Of a DNA stretch of 64,000 nucleotides, positions 30,185 to 39,735 are shown piece after piece. This stretch comes from Hoeflea algicola. GTDB taxonomy: Bacteria > Pseudomonadota > Alphaproteobacteria > Rhizobiales > Rhizobiaceae. The stretch lies in the NCBI RefSeq assembly GCF_026619415.1, contig NZ_JAOVZR010000001.1, positions 4,200,501-4,264,500 on the forward strand. Reading direction: 5' to 3'. The notes under the pieces are model-generated. The model saw nothing but the letters and a program-made list of their open reading frames with translations. It was not told the DNA's origin and did not search any database. Position numbers and translations under genes: made by a program. Positions within the stretch are counted from its first letter, which is position 1; each line of letters opens with the position of its first letter.

Positions 30185-31383
30185 CGCGCAAAGGTCCGTG
30201 TGCCGGAAGCCACAAGTTCGGCGGGCAGAATCATATGCTCGCTGTGACGGTAAAATTCAGCCGGCGTCTGCGACGGCACCGCGTCTTCGCGGATGTAGAG
30301 GTTTTCCCTCAGAACACCCGACAGTTCATTGACCGGACGGTCCCCCCAGAAGGGAGCGGGTTTGAAATGATCCCGCCATTTTCCGTCCTCCCAGATGTCA
30401 AACCCCCGTTCGAAATAGGCTGTCTTGAGTTTGTATATTTCCTCGTCGGTGGTGCGATCGCACTCGTCCATCGCCGCACGCGCAAAGTTCTCCGGGAACC
30501 CTGTCAAATCCACGCCATAGGTTCGGCAAAACCAGGATGTCGTTGAAGCGATGGCTGCGCAAAACGATGCGCCTTTGTTGCTGATCGGAAAGGGAAATAT
30601 GGGGTCATCCATATCGACCTTGCCAGCCGCTTCGATTTTGAAAACCTTGGTGCGCTCGGCCATGACCTTTTGCGACCTGGTGCCTGCTGAGTTTGAAGCT
30701 GCGCAGGCGCCAAGAACCGAAAACGGGCGTTGACAGTAAATCAGCTTCCGGGCTTGGTGAATGACCTTGCAGGAATTCTCGAAATCGACATTGGGATGTT
30801 CGAAATAGCGTCCGCCAAATTTGCGCTTGATGCGATCCATCAGCGATCTGCGGACGGCACCGTGATAGATGCCGAAACCTATCGCCGGGCGGTGTTTGCC
30901 TTCGCTCCAGCGGTACAGTCGGTTCTGAACATCGGATTTCGGCGCCACTATGGTGCCGTGGTTGATCGGGAGCACGGAGAGCGCCGGGTTCGGCCTGTTG
31001 TCCGGCCAGTTGAAGTTCATTCGCCCCCAACTGACGGCATCCGCATCCGAGTAGAGATGTTCGTAGTGCTTGAGCAGCAACACCAGCTTCGGATCGAGGT
31101 AATCATCATCGCCGATGACGGTGATCCAGCGCCCCTTGGTTTCGCCGAGCAACCGTTCCCAGTTGTCGACCATTGGCAACACCCTGTCTTCAGGGCCGAT
31201 CAGGCGAAAGCGCGGATCGTCGAAATCATGCGCGAAGAAATCAGCCAGCACTGAACTGTCGTCGGAGTTGTCGCCGACAATGACTTCGAATTCCGTGCCG
31301 TCGCTGGCTGCGATCGCGCGGATCGTCTCGATGCAATAGCGTTGCCTGTTGCGGGTGGGCAGGCAAATGGAAAGTTGGGTCAT
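30181..31383 (-). CDS. Family 2-like glycosyltransferase (copy B)
   Basis: The 400-residue paralogue of the downstream glycosyltransferase shows QLSICLPTRNRQRYCIETI, VIVGDNSDDSSVLADFF, ITVIGDDDYLDPKL and GFGIYHGAVRRSLMDRI. The shared C-terminal half (RPFSVLGACAASNSAGTR versus RPLSVFGACKASNTAGLR) shows a common acceptor-type domain. I use ATG 31383; an ATG five codons earlier is possible. Probable first gene of the island transcript. Confidence 0.85.
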   Translation of the reverse strand: MTQLSICLPTRNRQRYCIETIRAIAASDGTEFEVIVGDNSDDSSVLADFFAHDFDDPRFRLIGPEDRVLPMVDNWERLLGETKGRWITVIGDDDYLDPKLVLLLKHYEHLYSDADAVSWGRMNFNWPDNRPNPALSVLPINHGTIVAPKSDVQNRLYRWSEGKHRPAIGFGIYHGAVRRSLMDRIKRKFGGRYFEHPNVDFENSCKVIHQARKLIYCQRPFSVLGACAASNSAGTRSQKVMAERTKVFKIEAAGKVDMDDPIFPFPISNKGASFCAAIASTTSWFCRTYGVDLTGFPENFARAAMDECDRTTDEEIYKLKTAYFERGFDIWEDGKWRDHFKPAPFWGDRPVNELSGVLRENLYIREDAVPSQTPAEFYRHSEHMILPAELVASGTRTFAR

Positions 31384-31564
31384 TATATTTCTTCGCATGA
31401 GGCCTTTTGCGTAAACCACAGTGTCAGTCCAACCTTGCCCGATGCTTGCCTGAGGAACCGCACGGATTGGCAACCCAGGTCAAAAAGCGTGCATTGATGG
31501 CTGGATTCCGCGGCAAAATCCTGCTCGATTGCACCTGCCCGACCCAAAACCTCCGGAGAGCCTC

Positions 31565-32779
31565 ATGAAGATCAAGGACGTCCAGACCTTTGTTGTCGCC
31601 AATCCGCCACCACAGACCGGCGGACGCTATTTCCTGTTCGTCAAACTGGTCACCGATGGCGGGGTGGTGGGCTATGGCGAAGCTTATGACGCGGCGTTCG
31701 ATCCGCATCTGACCGCCCGGTTGATCGAGGATGTGGCATCGCGCTATCTGGTCGGACGCGATCCCCATGACGTTGAGAATTTCTTCAGGCTCTGCTATTC
31801 CTCCGGGTTCTCGCAGCGGCCGGACATGACCATGATGGCCTGCTGCTCGGCGCTCGAAATCGCCTGCTGGGACATCATCGGCAAGGAAGCCGGCCAGCCG
31901 GTGCACAAGCTGCTCGGCGGACGGGTGCATGAAGGGCTTCGCTCCTACACCTATCTCTATCCGGACTCGGGCAATGTCTATCCGGTGGATATGGAAGGCG
32001 GCTCCAACGTCTACAACGACCCAGATCTGGCTGCCGGCGCAGCCCTTGAGGCGGTGCGTCAGGGCTTTACCGCGGTCAAGTTTGATCCAGCCGGCCCCTA
32101 CCGCGTCCAAGGCGGACACCAGCCACTGCTCACCGATATCGATCTCTGCGCACGCATGGTCCGCGCCGTGCGCGAAGCTGTTGGCACGCGCGCTGACATC
32201 CTGTTTGGCACTCACGGCCAGTTCACTGCAGCCGGCGCCATCCGTATGGCCCGCGCCATCGAGGCGGCTGATCCGCTGTGGTTCGAGGAACCGGTGCCGC
32301 CCGACCAGATCGCCGCCATGGCCGAAGTCGCGCGCGCCACCTCAATTCCTGTCGCCACCGGCGAACGGCTGGTCACCAAGCACGAATTCGCACGCGTGAT
32401 CGAAGCCCGCGCTGCGGCCATCCTGCAGCCCAATCTCGGTCGCTCCGGCGGGCTTTTGGAAACCAAGAAGATCGCCGGCATGGCCGAGGCCTTCGGCATT
32501 CAGATCGCGCCGCATTGCTATTGCGGCCCGCTGGTTGCCGCCGCCAACATCCAGCTTGCTGCCACGCTGCCGAATTTCCTCGTGCTGGAATCGATCAAGA
32601 CCTGGGACGGATTTCATGCTGAATTGCTCAAGAAGAAGATCGAGTGGGACGACGGTTATGTGATTCCGTCGAGCGAACCCGGGATCGGCGTCGAGCTCGA
32701 TGAGCAGGTCTGCGAAGCCAATCCGTGGAGTGGCGATACGCTGCATCTGGAAATGACCCGCGAGCCGATCCGGTTCTGA
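31565..32779 (+). CDS. Mandelate racemase/muconate lactonizing enzyme-family (enolase superfamily) sugar-acid dehydratase
   Basis: The 404-residue protein has N-terminal capping domain MKIKDVQTFVVANPPPQTGG and a barrel with the lysine motif FTAVKFDPAGP, metal ligands around DILFGTHGQF, LWFEEPVPP and VATGERLV, and the general base region QIAPHCYCGPL. Such enzymes usually dehydrate aldonic or aldaric acids; I cannot name the substrate. ATG 31565 follows CCGGAGAG. It stands alone on the plus strand between the glycosyltransferases and a convergent VOC gene. Confidence 0.85.
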   Translation: MKIKDVQTFVVANPPPQTGGRYFLFVKLVTDGGVVGYGEAYDAAFDPHLTARLIEDVASRYLVGRDPHDVENFFRLCYSSGFSQRPDMTMMACCSALEIACWDIIGKEAGQPVHKLLGGRVHEGLRSYTYLYPDSGNVYPVDMEGGSNVYNDPDLAAGAALEAVRQGFTAVKFDPAGPYRVQGGHQPLLTDIDLCARMVRAVREAVGTRADILFGTHGQFTAAGAIRMARAIEAADPLWFEEPVPPDQIAAMAEVARATSIPVATGERLVTKHEFARVIEARAAAILQPNLGRSGGLLETKKIAGMAEAFGIQIAPHCYCGPLVAAANIQLAATLPNFLVLESIKTWDGFHAELLKKKIEWDDGYVIPSSEPGIGVELDEQVCEANPWSGDTLHLEMTREPIRF

Positions 32780-32806
32780 GTACAGTCAAAGCGGTGAGGG
32801 GCAGTG

Positions 32807-33199
32807 TTAGGTGATGCTGCCCTTGTCCCAATCCGGATCGTCGAAACTCTGGATTTCGACGCGGTAGCCGTCGGGTGAATGAAACAGCGAGCTGTAGACG
32901 CCGAACTCGGCGCTGTGCGCCGGACCGCTGACATAGGTCACGCCCTTGGCTTCCAGAAAGTCGCGCCAGCCGTCGACATCCGGCGAGACGATCGTCAATG
33001 TCACGCCGGCGGTCCCTTGCGGACGATCAGGCAGATTGCACACGCCGATATAACTCAGCGGTGTCAGCCGGTAGATGTGGCAGGCGCCCTGATCGACCAC
33101 GAAATCGAGCTCCATCACATCACGCAGGAAGGCCGAGGCGCGCGGCAGATCGTCGGTGTAGGTAAATACGATGGAATGGCTGATCGGTGGACGTGGCAT
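32807..33199 (-). CDS. VOC (glyoxalase/bleomycin-resistance) superfamily protein
   Basis: The 130-residue single VOC module starts [44 protein letters not shown] and ends [20 protein letters not shown], carrying a typical metal-binding His near the start and Glu (VEIQ) near the end. Function is not predictable; lyase or dioxygenase roles are common. ATG 33199 is used because the conserved domain begins there. Confidence 0.8.
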   Translation of the reverse strand: MPRPPISHSIVFTYTDDLPRASAFLRDVMELDFVVDQGACHIYRLTPLSYIGVCNLPDRPQGTAGVTLTIVSPDVDGWRDFLEAKGVTYVSGPAHSAEFGVYSSLFHSPDGYRVEIQSFDDPDWDKGSIT

Positions 33200-33378
33200 G
33201 GCGATGGCTCCTTGCTTCTGGCGGGCAAGCTTGCGCAAGGCATCGCGATTCGCGCAAGCGGTGGGCGCGGTTTCAACAGCCAAGTTCGAGCTGCGGCTTG
33301 ACCATCTGCCGCCTGATCGGGCAAACCGCTGCACGAGACCATGGGGCGGGCCTTCGCTCCACTTTCAAGGAAAGCGCC

Positions 33379-34050
33379 ATGACCCGTCCCGTGTTGATTG
33401 CCCCCTCGATCCTGTCCGCCGATTTCTCGCGGCTGGGCGATGATATTGAAGGCGTCATGCGCGCCGGCGCCGACTGGATCCATCTCGATGTGATGGACGG
33501 CCACTTCGTTCCCAACATCACTTTTGGCCCCGGTATCGTCAAAGCGGTGCGGCCGCGCACCACGGCCGTGTTCGATTGCCACCTGATGATCGAGCCCTGC
33601 GACCTCTATCTCGAAGCTTTTGCTGAAGCCGGCTGCGACATCATTACCGTCCATGCCGAAGCCACCAAGCATCTCGACCGGTCGCTGCAAGCGATCCGCT
33701 CGCTCGGCAAGAAAGCCGGTGTATCGCTCAATCCTTCGACGCCGGAAAGCGTCATTGAATATGTGCTCGACCGGCTCGATCTGGTGCTGCTGATGACCGT
33801 CAACCCGGGCTTTGGCGGCCAGGCATTCATCCCCTCCGTGGTCGACAAGGTGGCGCGGGTGAAAAAGATGATCGGCGACCGGCCGATCCACATCGAGATC
33901 GATGGCGGGGTTACACCCCATACCGCGCCGCTGGTCGCTGCCGCCGGCGCCGATGTGCTGGTCGCAGGTTCCGCCGTCTTCAAGGGCGCAGGCCAAGCCG
34001 ACTGGGCCAAAAACATCACGGCCATCCGGGCTGCCGCGCAAAACGCGTGA
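33379..34050 (+). CDS. rpe: Ribulose-phosphate 3-epimerase
   Basis: The 223-residue TIM-barrel enzyme interconverts ribulose-5-phosphate and xylulose-5-phosphate in the pentose phosphate pathway. Signatures: [44 protein letters not shown] and [12 protein letters not shown] with metal ligands His and Asp. Length is normal. ATG 33379 follows AAGGAAAGCGCC. It ends just before a strong terminator. Confidence 0.97.
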   Translation: MTRPVLIAPSILSADFSRLGDDIEGVMRAGADWIHLDVMDGHFVPNITFGPGIVKAVRPRTTAVFDCHLMIEPCDLYLEAFAEAGCDIITVHAEATKHLDRSLQAIRSLGKKAGVSLNPSTPESVIEYVLDRLDLVLLMTVNPGFGGQAFIPSVVDKVARVKKMIGDRPIHIEIDGGVTPHTAPLVAAAGADVLVAGSAVFKGAGQADWAKNITAIRAAAQNA

Positions 34051-34078
34051 TCCCGCCGGATAGCGGCTCGGTCAACGT

Positions 34079-34109
34079 AAAAGCCCCCGGCGGAAACCGG
34101 GGGCTTTTT
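34079..34109. terminator. Bidirectional terminator between rpe and the permease gene
   Basis: AAAAGCCCCCGG and CCGGGGGCTTTTT form a strong stem around CGGAAA, with A and T runs on the two sides, so it can end rpe on the plus strand and the permease on the minus strand. Confidence 0.95.
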
Positions 34110-34129
34110 CAGGTCCGCTTGCGTCGATC

Positions 34130-35488
34130 TCAGTCGTCGAGATTTTCGGGCAGCACCAGGTTTAGCACGATGGCGATTGCCGCTGCCGGCAGCAGGCCGC
34201 TGGTGAGCAGGATCTGGGCGGTCTTGCCCACGTGCTGCAGTGCTTCAGGCACCAGTTGCAGCCCGAAACCGACCGACAGCGCGGTCGCGAAAATCACCAT
34301 GTTGCGGCGGTTCCAGTTGACGTCCGAGAGCATGTTGACCCCGGCGGCACAGACCATGCCGAACATCACGATCACGCCGCCGCCCAGCACGTTGATCGGG
34401 ATGGTGTTGATCAGCGCTCCGATTTTCGGGATGAAACCGCAGACAATCAGGAACAGCGCGCCGATGGTGACCACATGCCGGCTCATCACGCCGGTCATGG
34501 CGATCAGCCCGACATTTTGTGAAAACGAGGTATTGGGAAGGCTGCCGAATACACCGGCGATTGCGGTGCCCAACCCGTCAGCGAAGGTGGCACCTTCGAT
34601 TTCCTTGTCGGTCGCTTCACGGCCGGCACCGCCCTTGGTGATACCCGAGGTGTCGCCGACGGTCTCGATGGCCGAAACGATGGCCATGAAGCACATCCCC
34701 AGGACGATGGCGAAATTGAACTCGAAGCCCCATTTGAACGGAATCGGCGGCGCAAAATAGCTGGCCTTGGCCAGATTTCCGAAGCTCACCTGGCCCATTA
34801 ACAGGGCCACCACGTAACCGGCGATGATGCCGATCAGCACGGCGGCGACCGCGGCAAAGCCGCGAGCGAAGAACTTGATTGCAAGGGTGACAACGATGAC
34901 CACCAGCGCCGGGCCCCACATCGCCAGGCTGCCGAAATCGGGCGTGCCCATTTTCGGCACCCCGCCGGCTGCGTATTGGACGCCAACCTCGACCAGTGCC
35001 AGCCCGATCATCAGCACGATCAACCCGGTCACCAGTGGCGGCAGCGCATAGCGGATCCGCCCGACCACAAAACCCAGGCAGAAATGGAACATGCCGCCGA
35101 TCATCACGCCGGTCATCAACCCGGCCAGGCCATTGACACCGAGGCCTGCGACGGCCGGGATCATGATCGGCACAAAAGCAAAGCTGGTGCCCTGCACGAT
35201 CGGCAACCGGGCGCCGATCGGCCCCATGCCGATGGTCTGCAGCAGTGTGGCGATACCTGCAAACAGGATCGACATCTGGATCATGTAGGTCATGTCGGGA
35301 AAACCGAGCGCGCCCTGATCCGATCCGAAGCCGATGCCGGCGGCCCCGGCGATGATGATCGCCGGTGTGACATTGGAGACAAACATGGCCAGCACATGCT
35401 GGATGCCGAGCGGCACAGCCTTTGCCAGTGGTGGTGTGTAATTTGGGTCGCGCAATTGTTCCGCGGTGCCCAGCGATGTATCGGCCAT
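34130..35488 (-). CDS. NCS2-family nucleobase (xanthine/uracil) permease
   Basis: The 452-residue protein has about 14 membrane helices. VPLGIQHVLAMFVSNVTPAIIIAGAAGIGF and PIVQGTSFAFVPIM are family motifs, and AIVSAIETVGDTSGI and SLPNTSFSQNVGLIAMTGV form the nucleobase-proton symport signature (Q-N in helix 10). ATG 35488 follows GAGGAAACGGCC. A xanthine/urate-type permease fits best, but uracil is not excluded. Convergent with rpe. Confidence 0.9.
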   Translation of the reverse strand: MADTSLGTAEQLRDPNYTPPLAKAVPLGIQHVLAMFVSNVTPAIIIAGAAGIGFGSDQGALGFPDMTYMIQMSILFAGIATLLQTIGMGPIGARLPIVQGTSFAFVPIMIPAVAGLGVNGLAGLMTGVMIGGMFHFCLGFVVGRIRYALPPLVTGLIVLMIGLALVEVGVQYAAGGVPKMGTPDFGSLAMWGPALVVIVVTLAIKFFARGFAAVAAVLIGIIAGYVVALLMGQVSFGNLAKASYFAPPIPFKWGFEFNFAIVLGMCFMAIVSAIETVGDTSGITKGGAGREATDKEIEGATFADGLGTAIAGVFGSLPNTSFSQNVGLIAMTGVMSRHVVTIGALFLIVCGFIPKIGALINTIPINVLGGGVIVMFGMVCAAGVNMLSDVNWNRRNMVIFATALSVGFGLQLVPEALQHVGKTAQILLTSGLLPAAAIAIVLNLVLPENLDD

Positions 35489-35690
35489 GGCCGTTTCCTC
35501 TTCCCTCAGGGGCGCTATCAACGCCGGATCGCGGCCCCCCATTGCCCCGATCCCCGCCTCTCTGCCGGGCACTGCGCAATCGCAACGCACCTGCATTCCG
35601 ACATCCTACCTGATGTCGCCTCCCGGCGCCGCCCCTCCCGGGCGAATGCTGGAGTATGCTGATCGTAACCCGGAAAAATCCTTTTCAGTT

Positions 35691-36626
35691 TCAAATTTTT
35701 CCCGAAGATGTTGAGGCCGCGACCCGCTCTATCTCCACCCGCGCTCCCTTGATCACGTGGTCGATGAACAGTTTCACCTTCGGGTCCTGCAGCCGTTTGT
35801 GCGGGTACAGGCAGGAAAACGGCTGCGGCACCGGCGGCGTTGCGGTTGCCACCTCGATCAGGGCACCGGAATCCAGATGCGCGGACACGTCATACCGGGT
35901 CTTGCTGGCGATGCCGCAATCGGCCAGCGCCCAAGCGGTAAGCACATCTCCATCGTCGCTTTCCAGTGAACCCTCGGGATGAAAGCCACGGGTTTCGCCG
36001 CCGACCACCAGATTCCAGAAGAATTCGGTGGCACCTGGATAGCGCAGCAACAGGCATTTGTGTCTGTTTGACAGAATGTCGTCGCCGCTTTCGGGCATGC
36101 CATGGCTCTTGACGTAACCGGGGGAGGCGACCAGCGCCCGCTGAAAATCATGGATCGCGCGAACCCGCAGATCCGAATCGGGAAGCGGGCCGAGCACGAA
36201 GGCGGCATCGAGCCCCTCCTGGGCGATGTCGACCTTGCGGTCCGACAGTCTGAGCCGGACATTGATGTCGGGATATTCCGCCTTGAACGCCGGAATCAGC
36301 GGCGCCACCAGTTTCTTGCCGAGCGCCAGTGGCGCCGAGATGAACAGCGTGCCCTTGGGATGCTCGGTGATCTCGGCAATCCCGCCCTCTACCTCGCGGA
36401 TGGTGTCGAGGATCTTGATCGCGCCCTTGTAGAACAATTCGCCATGCGCGGTGGCGCGCAAGCTGCGGGTGGTGCGGTTGAACAGCCGCACGCCGAGGCT
36501 TTTTTCCAGGTCCGATATCCGGCTCGACGAGACCGCTGCGGAAACCCGCAGGTCGCGCGCCGCAGCCGACATGCTGCCCAACTCGTATACCCGCACAAAT
36601 GTCCTGAGCATGTCCACATAGGCCAT
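35691..36626 (-). CDS. LysR-family transcriptional regulator
   Basis: The 311-residue protein has an N-terminal winged helix (MAYVDMLRTFVRVYELGSMSAAARDLRVSAAVSSSRI) and a substrate-binding domain (GTLFISAPLALGKKLVAPLI). It falls in the large CrgA/DmlR-like group that controls adjacent or distant genes. No target is obvious; the permease lies 200 bp downstream on the same strand, the YaiI gene upstream. ATG 36626 is used because the HTH starts there. Confidence 0.85.
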   Translation of the reverse strand: MAYVDMLRTFVRVYELGSMSAAARDLRVSAAVSSSRISDLEKSLGVRLFNRTTRSLRATAHGELFYKGAIKILDTIREVEGGIAEITEHPKGTLFISAPLALGKKLVAPLIPAFKAEYPDINVRLRLSDRKVDIAQEGLDAAFVLGPLPDSDLRVRAIHDFQRALVASPGYVKSHGMPESGDDILSNRHKCLLLRYPGATEFFWNLVVGGETRGFHPEGSLESDDGDVLTAWALADCGIASKTRYDVSAHLDSGALIEVATATPPVPQPFSCLYPHKRLQDPKVKLFIDHVIKGARVEIERVAASTSSGKI

Positions 36627-36834
36627 GATCGCTCTCCCCCTACTCATTTAACCGATGCGTCCGAATGCCCCAATGCATCAGCCAGACACCTCATCAATCC
36701 ACAATCTCAACGAGGTTCGGGCCGCGCAAATATTGGTGCGACCGTCCGATTGTCTGGAAAAACCAGAAAGCCGGAAAGATTTCCTCTTCGGCGATGCTAA
36801 TCCCGCAAAATGGCGGACGCAATCAATCGTTTTG

Positions 36835-37332
36835 CTAACCGTGTCGTTTCAGCCGGACCAACGCCAGATCCAGTGCCGAAAGGAAACGCGAGCGGTCGGT
36901 GCGCGAAAACGCAGCCGGTCCGCCGACCTGCGCGCCACCGGCTCTCAGGTCGGCCATGATCGACCGGGTTGCCACAGCCATGCCGATCGAATCATGGGTA
37001 AAGGGCTTGCCTATCGGGCTCAGCACTGCCGCGGCATCCGCCTTCAGGCAGCGCTCGGCGAGCAGGATATCGGCGGTCACGACCACCGACCGCGCCGTCA
37101 CATGCTCGACGATCCGGTCATCCGCGGCGTCGAACTTGCCCGGCACTATCTCGCGCTCCACCAGCGGATCGTCTTCGATCCGGATGAAGCTGTTTGAGAT
37201 GAAGGTCACCTTGATGCCGTGGCGAAGCGCGACCTTGACGCATTGCTCGCGCACCGGACAGGCGTCGGCATCAACAAGCAGATGGATTGGCGGCGTATCG
37301 AGTGGCGGAGTGTCTGGGGCGTCCTGGGTCAT
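36835..37332 (-). CDS. YaiI/YqxD family (DUF188) protein
   Basis: The 165-residue protein has IHLLVDADACPVREQCVKVA and VVVTADILLAERCLKADAAAVLSPIGKPFT, the two conserved blocks of the DUF188 family, a PIN-like fold with acidic residues suggestive of a nuclease. Biochemistry is not established. ATG 37332 is chosen; the family N-terminus begins about 15 residues on. A C-terminal SRTDRSRFLSALDLALVRLK is typical. Confidence 0.85.
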   Translation of the reverse strand: MTQDAPDTPPLDTPPIHLLVDADACPVREQCVKVALRHGIKVTFISNSFIRIEDDPLVEREIVPGKFDAADDRIVEHVTARSVVVTADILLAERCLKADAAAVLSPIGKPFTHDSIGMAVATRSIMADLRAGGAQVGGPAAFSRTDRSRFLSALDLALVRLKRHG

Positions 37333-37399
37333 GGCTGTGCCATACCCCGGGACGCCGCTTTCGCCAAGTAGGGTGGCGCCACGCAATTCTTCTAGACGG

Positions 37400-38452
37400 T
37401 TATGCCGGTTCGGCGGCGCGCTGCAACATGCCGAACAGATCGCGCGGGTCGTCGGGGTCGGCGATCATGTCGAGTTGCTGGAAGTGGCCGGTCTTGAGCG
37501 CCCGGTCATAGACATATTTGAGCGCCGAGAAATCCTCGATCGCAAAGCCGACACCGTCAAACAGGGTGATCTGCTTGGCCGAGCGCCGGCCCGGCTTTTC
37601 ACCATTGATCACCTGCCACAGCTCGGTCACCGGGTGATCCTTGGCCATCTGCTGGATTTCGCCTTCGATCCGGGTCTGTGGGGGGTATTCGACAAAGATC
37701 TCGGAGCGCAGCAGGATGTCCTTGTGCAGCTCGGTCTTGCCGGGGCAATCGCCGCCGATGGCGTTGATGTGGACGCCTTCGCCGATCATGTTGTCGGTCA
37801 GGATTGTCGCATATTGCTTGTCGGCGGTGCAGGTGGTGACAACCTGTGCGCCTTCCATGGCTTCCTGGGACGAGCGGCAGGAGACCACCTTGAGCCCGGT
37901 TTTGGCCAGGTTGCGGGCACATTTTGCGGTCGCGCTCGGGTCAATGTCGTAGAGCCGGACTTCCTCGATGCCGACCACCGCCTTGAGCGCCAGCGCCTGG
38001 AATTCCGATTGCGCGCCATTGCCGATGATCGCCATCACCTTCGATCCCTTGGGGGCCAGATGCCGGGTTGCCATCGCCGAGGTTGCCGCGGTTCTCAGCG
38101 CCGTAAGCACCGTCATCTCCGACAACAGCACCGGGTACCCCGACGAGACCTGCGCCAGTAGCCCGAACGCCGTTACCGTCTGCAGACCCTGCTTGGTGTT
38201 GGTCGGGTGGCCGTTGACATATTTGAAGCCGTAGAGCTCGCCGTCCGAGGTCGGCATCAGTTCGATCACCCCGACATCGGAATGGCTGCCCACCCGCGGC
38301 GTCTTGTCAAACAGCGGCCAGCGGGTGAAATCGTGCTCGATCGCGTCGGTCAGTTCCTTGAGAACCGTTTCGACGCCGATGCTGTGCACCAGCCGCATCA
38401 TGTTTTCGACACTGATGAAGGGGACGTAAGCGAGATTTGATGGGGGTGTCAT
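37400..38452 (-). CDS. ocd: Ornithine cyclodeaminase
   Basis: The 350-residue mu-crystallin/OCD-family enzyme has RVGSHSDVGVIELMPTSDG and YGFKYVNGHPTNTKQGLQTVTAFG in the ornithine pocket and an NAD-binding VMAIIGNGAQSEFQALAL Rossmann motif. It turns L-ornithine into L-proline plus ammonia. It overlaps by ATGA the upstream amidinohydrolase relic, which overlaps arginase, giving an arginine-to-proline operon. Likely controlled by the divergent Lrp-type regulator. Confidence 0.92.
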   Translation of the reverse strand: MTPPSNLAYVPFISVENMMRLVHSIGVETVLKELTDAIEHDFTRWPLFDKTPRVGSHSDVGVIELMPTSDGELYGFKYVNGHPTNTKQGLQTVTAFGLLAQVSSGYPVLLSEMTVLTALRTAATSAMATRHLAPKGSKVMAIIGNGAQSEFQALALKAVVGIEEVRLYDIDPSATAKCARNLAKTGLKVVSCRSSQEAMEGAQVVTTCTADKQYATILTDNMIGEGVHINAIGGDCPGKTELHKDILLRSEIFVEYPPQTRIEGEIQQMAKDHPVTELWQVINGEKPGRRSAKQITLFDGVGFAIEDFSALKYVYDRALKTGHFQQLDMIADPDDPRDLFGMLQRAAEPA

Positions 38453-38565
38453 GCTAACTCTCCATGGTAATGTACGGTGGCCGCGCGCGGCATCAGGTGA
38501 ATGCCGGCGATCATGCAGCGGACCGATCCGCCGGCCGGTTTGATTGTCGACACCGCGAGCAGCAT
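38449..38565 (-). pseudogene. C-terminal relic of an amidinohydrolase (CtlX/ADI-like), embedded between rocF and ocd
   Basis: A 38-codon frame begins at an ATG sharing a base with the rocF stop (TGATG) and ends at a stop overlapping the ocd start (ATGA). It encodes [28 protein letters not shown] is the active-site cysteine motif and last strand of the arginine deiminase/amidinotransferase superfamily. An entire enzyme (about 300 residues) has been reduced to its last exposed motif while keeping both gene couplings. It could still be translated; a catalytic role is impossible without the rest of the fold. Confidence 0.6.
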
Positions 38566-39488
38566 CAGATGCTCCTGTTGGCGCGGTCGAACACCTTGCG
38601 GCCCATCAGGCTCGCCGTCAGGTCGACCATCAGCCGTGCGGTGCGACCGCGTTCGTCGAGAAACGGATTGAGCTCGACCAGATCGAGCGAACTGACGAGG
38701 CCTGATTCATGCAGCATTTCCATCACCAGATGGCCTTCCCGGAAAGTGGCCCCGCCGGGCACGGTGGTGCCGACCGCGGGCGCGATCGAGGGATCGAGAA
38801 AATCGACATCGAGCGAGACATGCAGCAAGCCATTGGCGGCGCGGACCTGCTCCAAAAACCCGCGCAGCGGCGCCACGAAACCACGTTCGTCGAGTTCGCG
38901 CATGTCGACCGGTGTCAGCCCATGTGCATGCAGCGCCTTGCGTTCATCCGGATCAACCGAGCGAATACCGAACAGGCAGATCCGTTCGACCGGCACCGGA
39001 TCGGGAAACGGTGGAAAGGCGTCGAAATCGCCGAGTCCGGCAATATAGGCCATCGGCGTGCCGTGCAGGTTGCCCGAGCGGGTTGTCATCGGCGTATGGA
39101 AATCGCTGTGGGCATCTAGCCACAGCACGAACAGTGGCCGCTGCTGCTGCTTGGCATGAGCTGCGACGCCGGCAACCGTGCCAAGCGCCAGGCTATGATC
39201 ACCGCCAAGAAAAATCGGAAATCCGGCGCTTGCGGCCTCCTGGGCGGCTTTTGACAGGGCCTGTGTCCAGGCGATCGCTTCTGCCAGCGAATGCACCGCC
39301 GGGTTGGCACTGATTGCGGCTTCTGGCCGGCGCGGCACGACATCGCCGCGGTCGCTGACCGAACAGCCAAGCTCCTCGAGCGTCGAAGCCAGGCCGGCGA
39401 CCCGGTAGGACGCGGGTCCCATCAGGCAGCCGGGGTTGGATTGTCCGCTGTCCACTGGCGCGCCAACAAGAATGCAGTTCTGACTCAT
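38565..39488 (-). CDS. rocF: Arginase
   Basis: The 307-residue ureohydrolase cleaves arginine to ornithine and urea. Mn-binding motifs are all present: [11 protein letters not shown] (first His), [11 protein letters not shown] (Asp-His-Asp-His), and [13 protein letters not shown] (Asp-x-Asp). ATG 39488 follows AAGGAGATACCG. It is first gene of the arginine catabolic operon, opposite the Lrp-type regulator, with an AATTGG/CCAATT repeat in the promoter. Confidence 0.95.
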   Translation of the reverse strand: MSQNCILVGAPVDSGQSNPGCLMGPASYRVAGLASTLEELGCSVSDRGDVVPRRPEAAISANPAVHSLAEAIAWTQALSKAAQEAASAGFPIFLGGDHSLALGTVAGVAAHAKQQQRPLFVLWLDAHSDFHTPMTTRSGNLHGTPMAYIAGLGDFDAFPPFPDPVPVERICLFGIRSVDPDERKALHAHGLTPVDMRELDERGFVAPLRGFLEQVRAANGLLHVSLDVDFLDPSIAPAVGTTVPGGATFREGHLVMEMLHESGLVSSLDLVELNPFLDERGRTARLMVDLTASLMGRKVFDRANRSI

Positions 39489-39535
39489 CGGTATCTCCTT
39501 GAAGCCGATTCCTCGCAGAGCCTGATGGCGGTTTG

Positions 39536-39555
39536 AATTGGAGATATTGCCAATT
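39536..39555. promoter_or_regulatory. Inverted repeat in the rocF/Lrp promoter region
   Basis: AATTGG (39536-39541) and CCAATT (39550-39555) pair perfectly across eight bases, 48 bp upstream of rocF, within the 247-bp region shared with the divergent Lrp-type gene. Lrp-family regulators of arginine catabolism usually bind such AT-rich dyads. ATATTGG-like halves recur nearby (about 39593). Assignment is inference. Confidence 0.45.
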
Positions 39556-39735
39556 TGTGGGCCGAACCAGCACTTGCGTCAGTCCGATCTTCCATATTGG
39601 AACATGCGGTCCGGGGAATGTCCGGAATAATCGTTGTTGACGAACTGATCGGGCTTCAAAACATATCGATTGAACAAAAATCGTGGATGATTATGATCAA
39701 ATCGAAACATCAATAAACCAAAACGGTAAGGCGCC

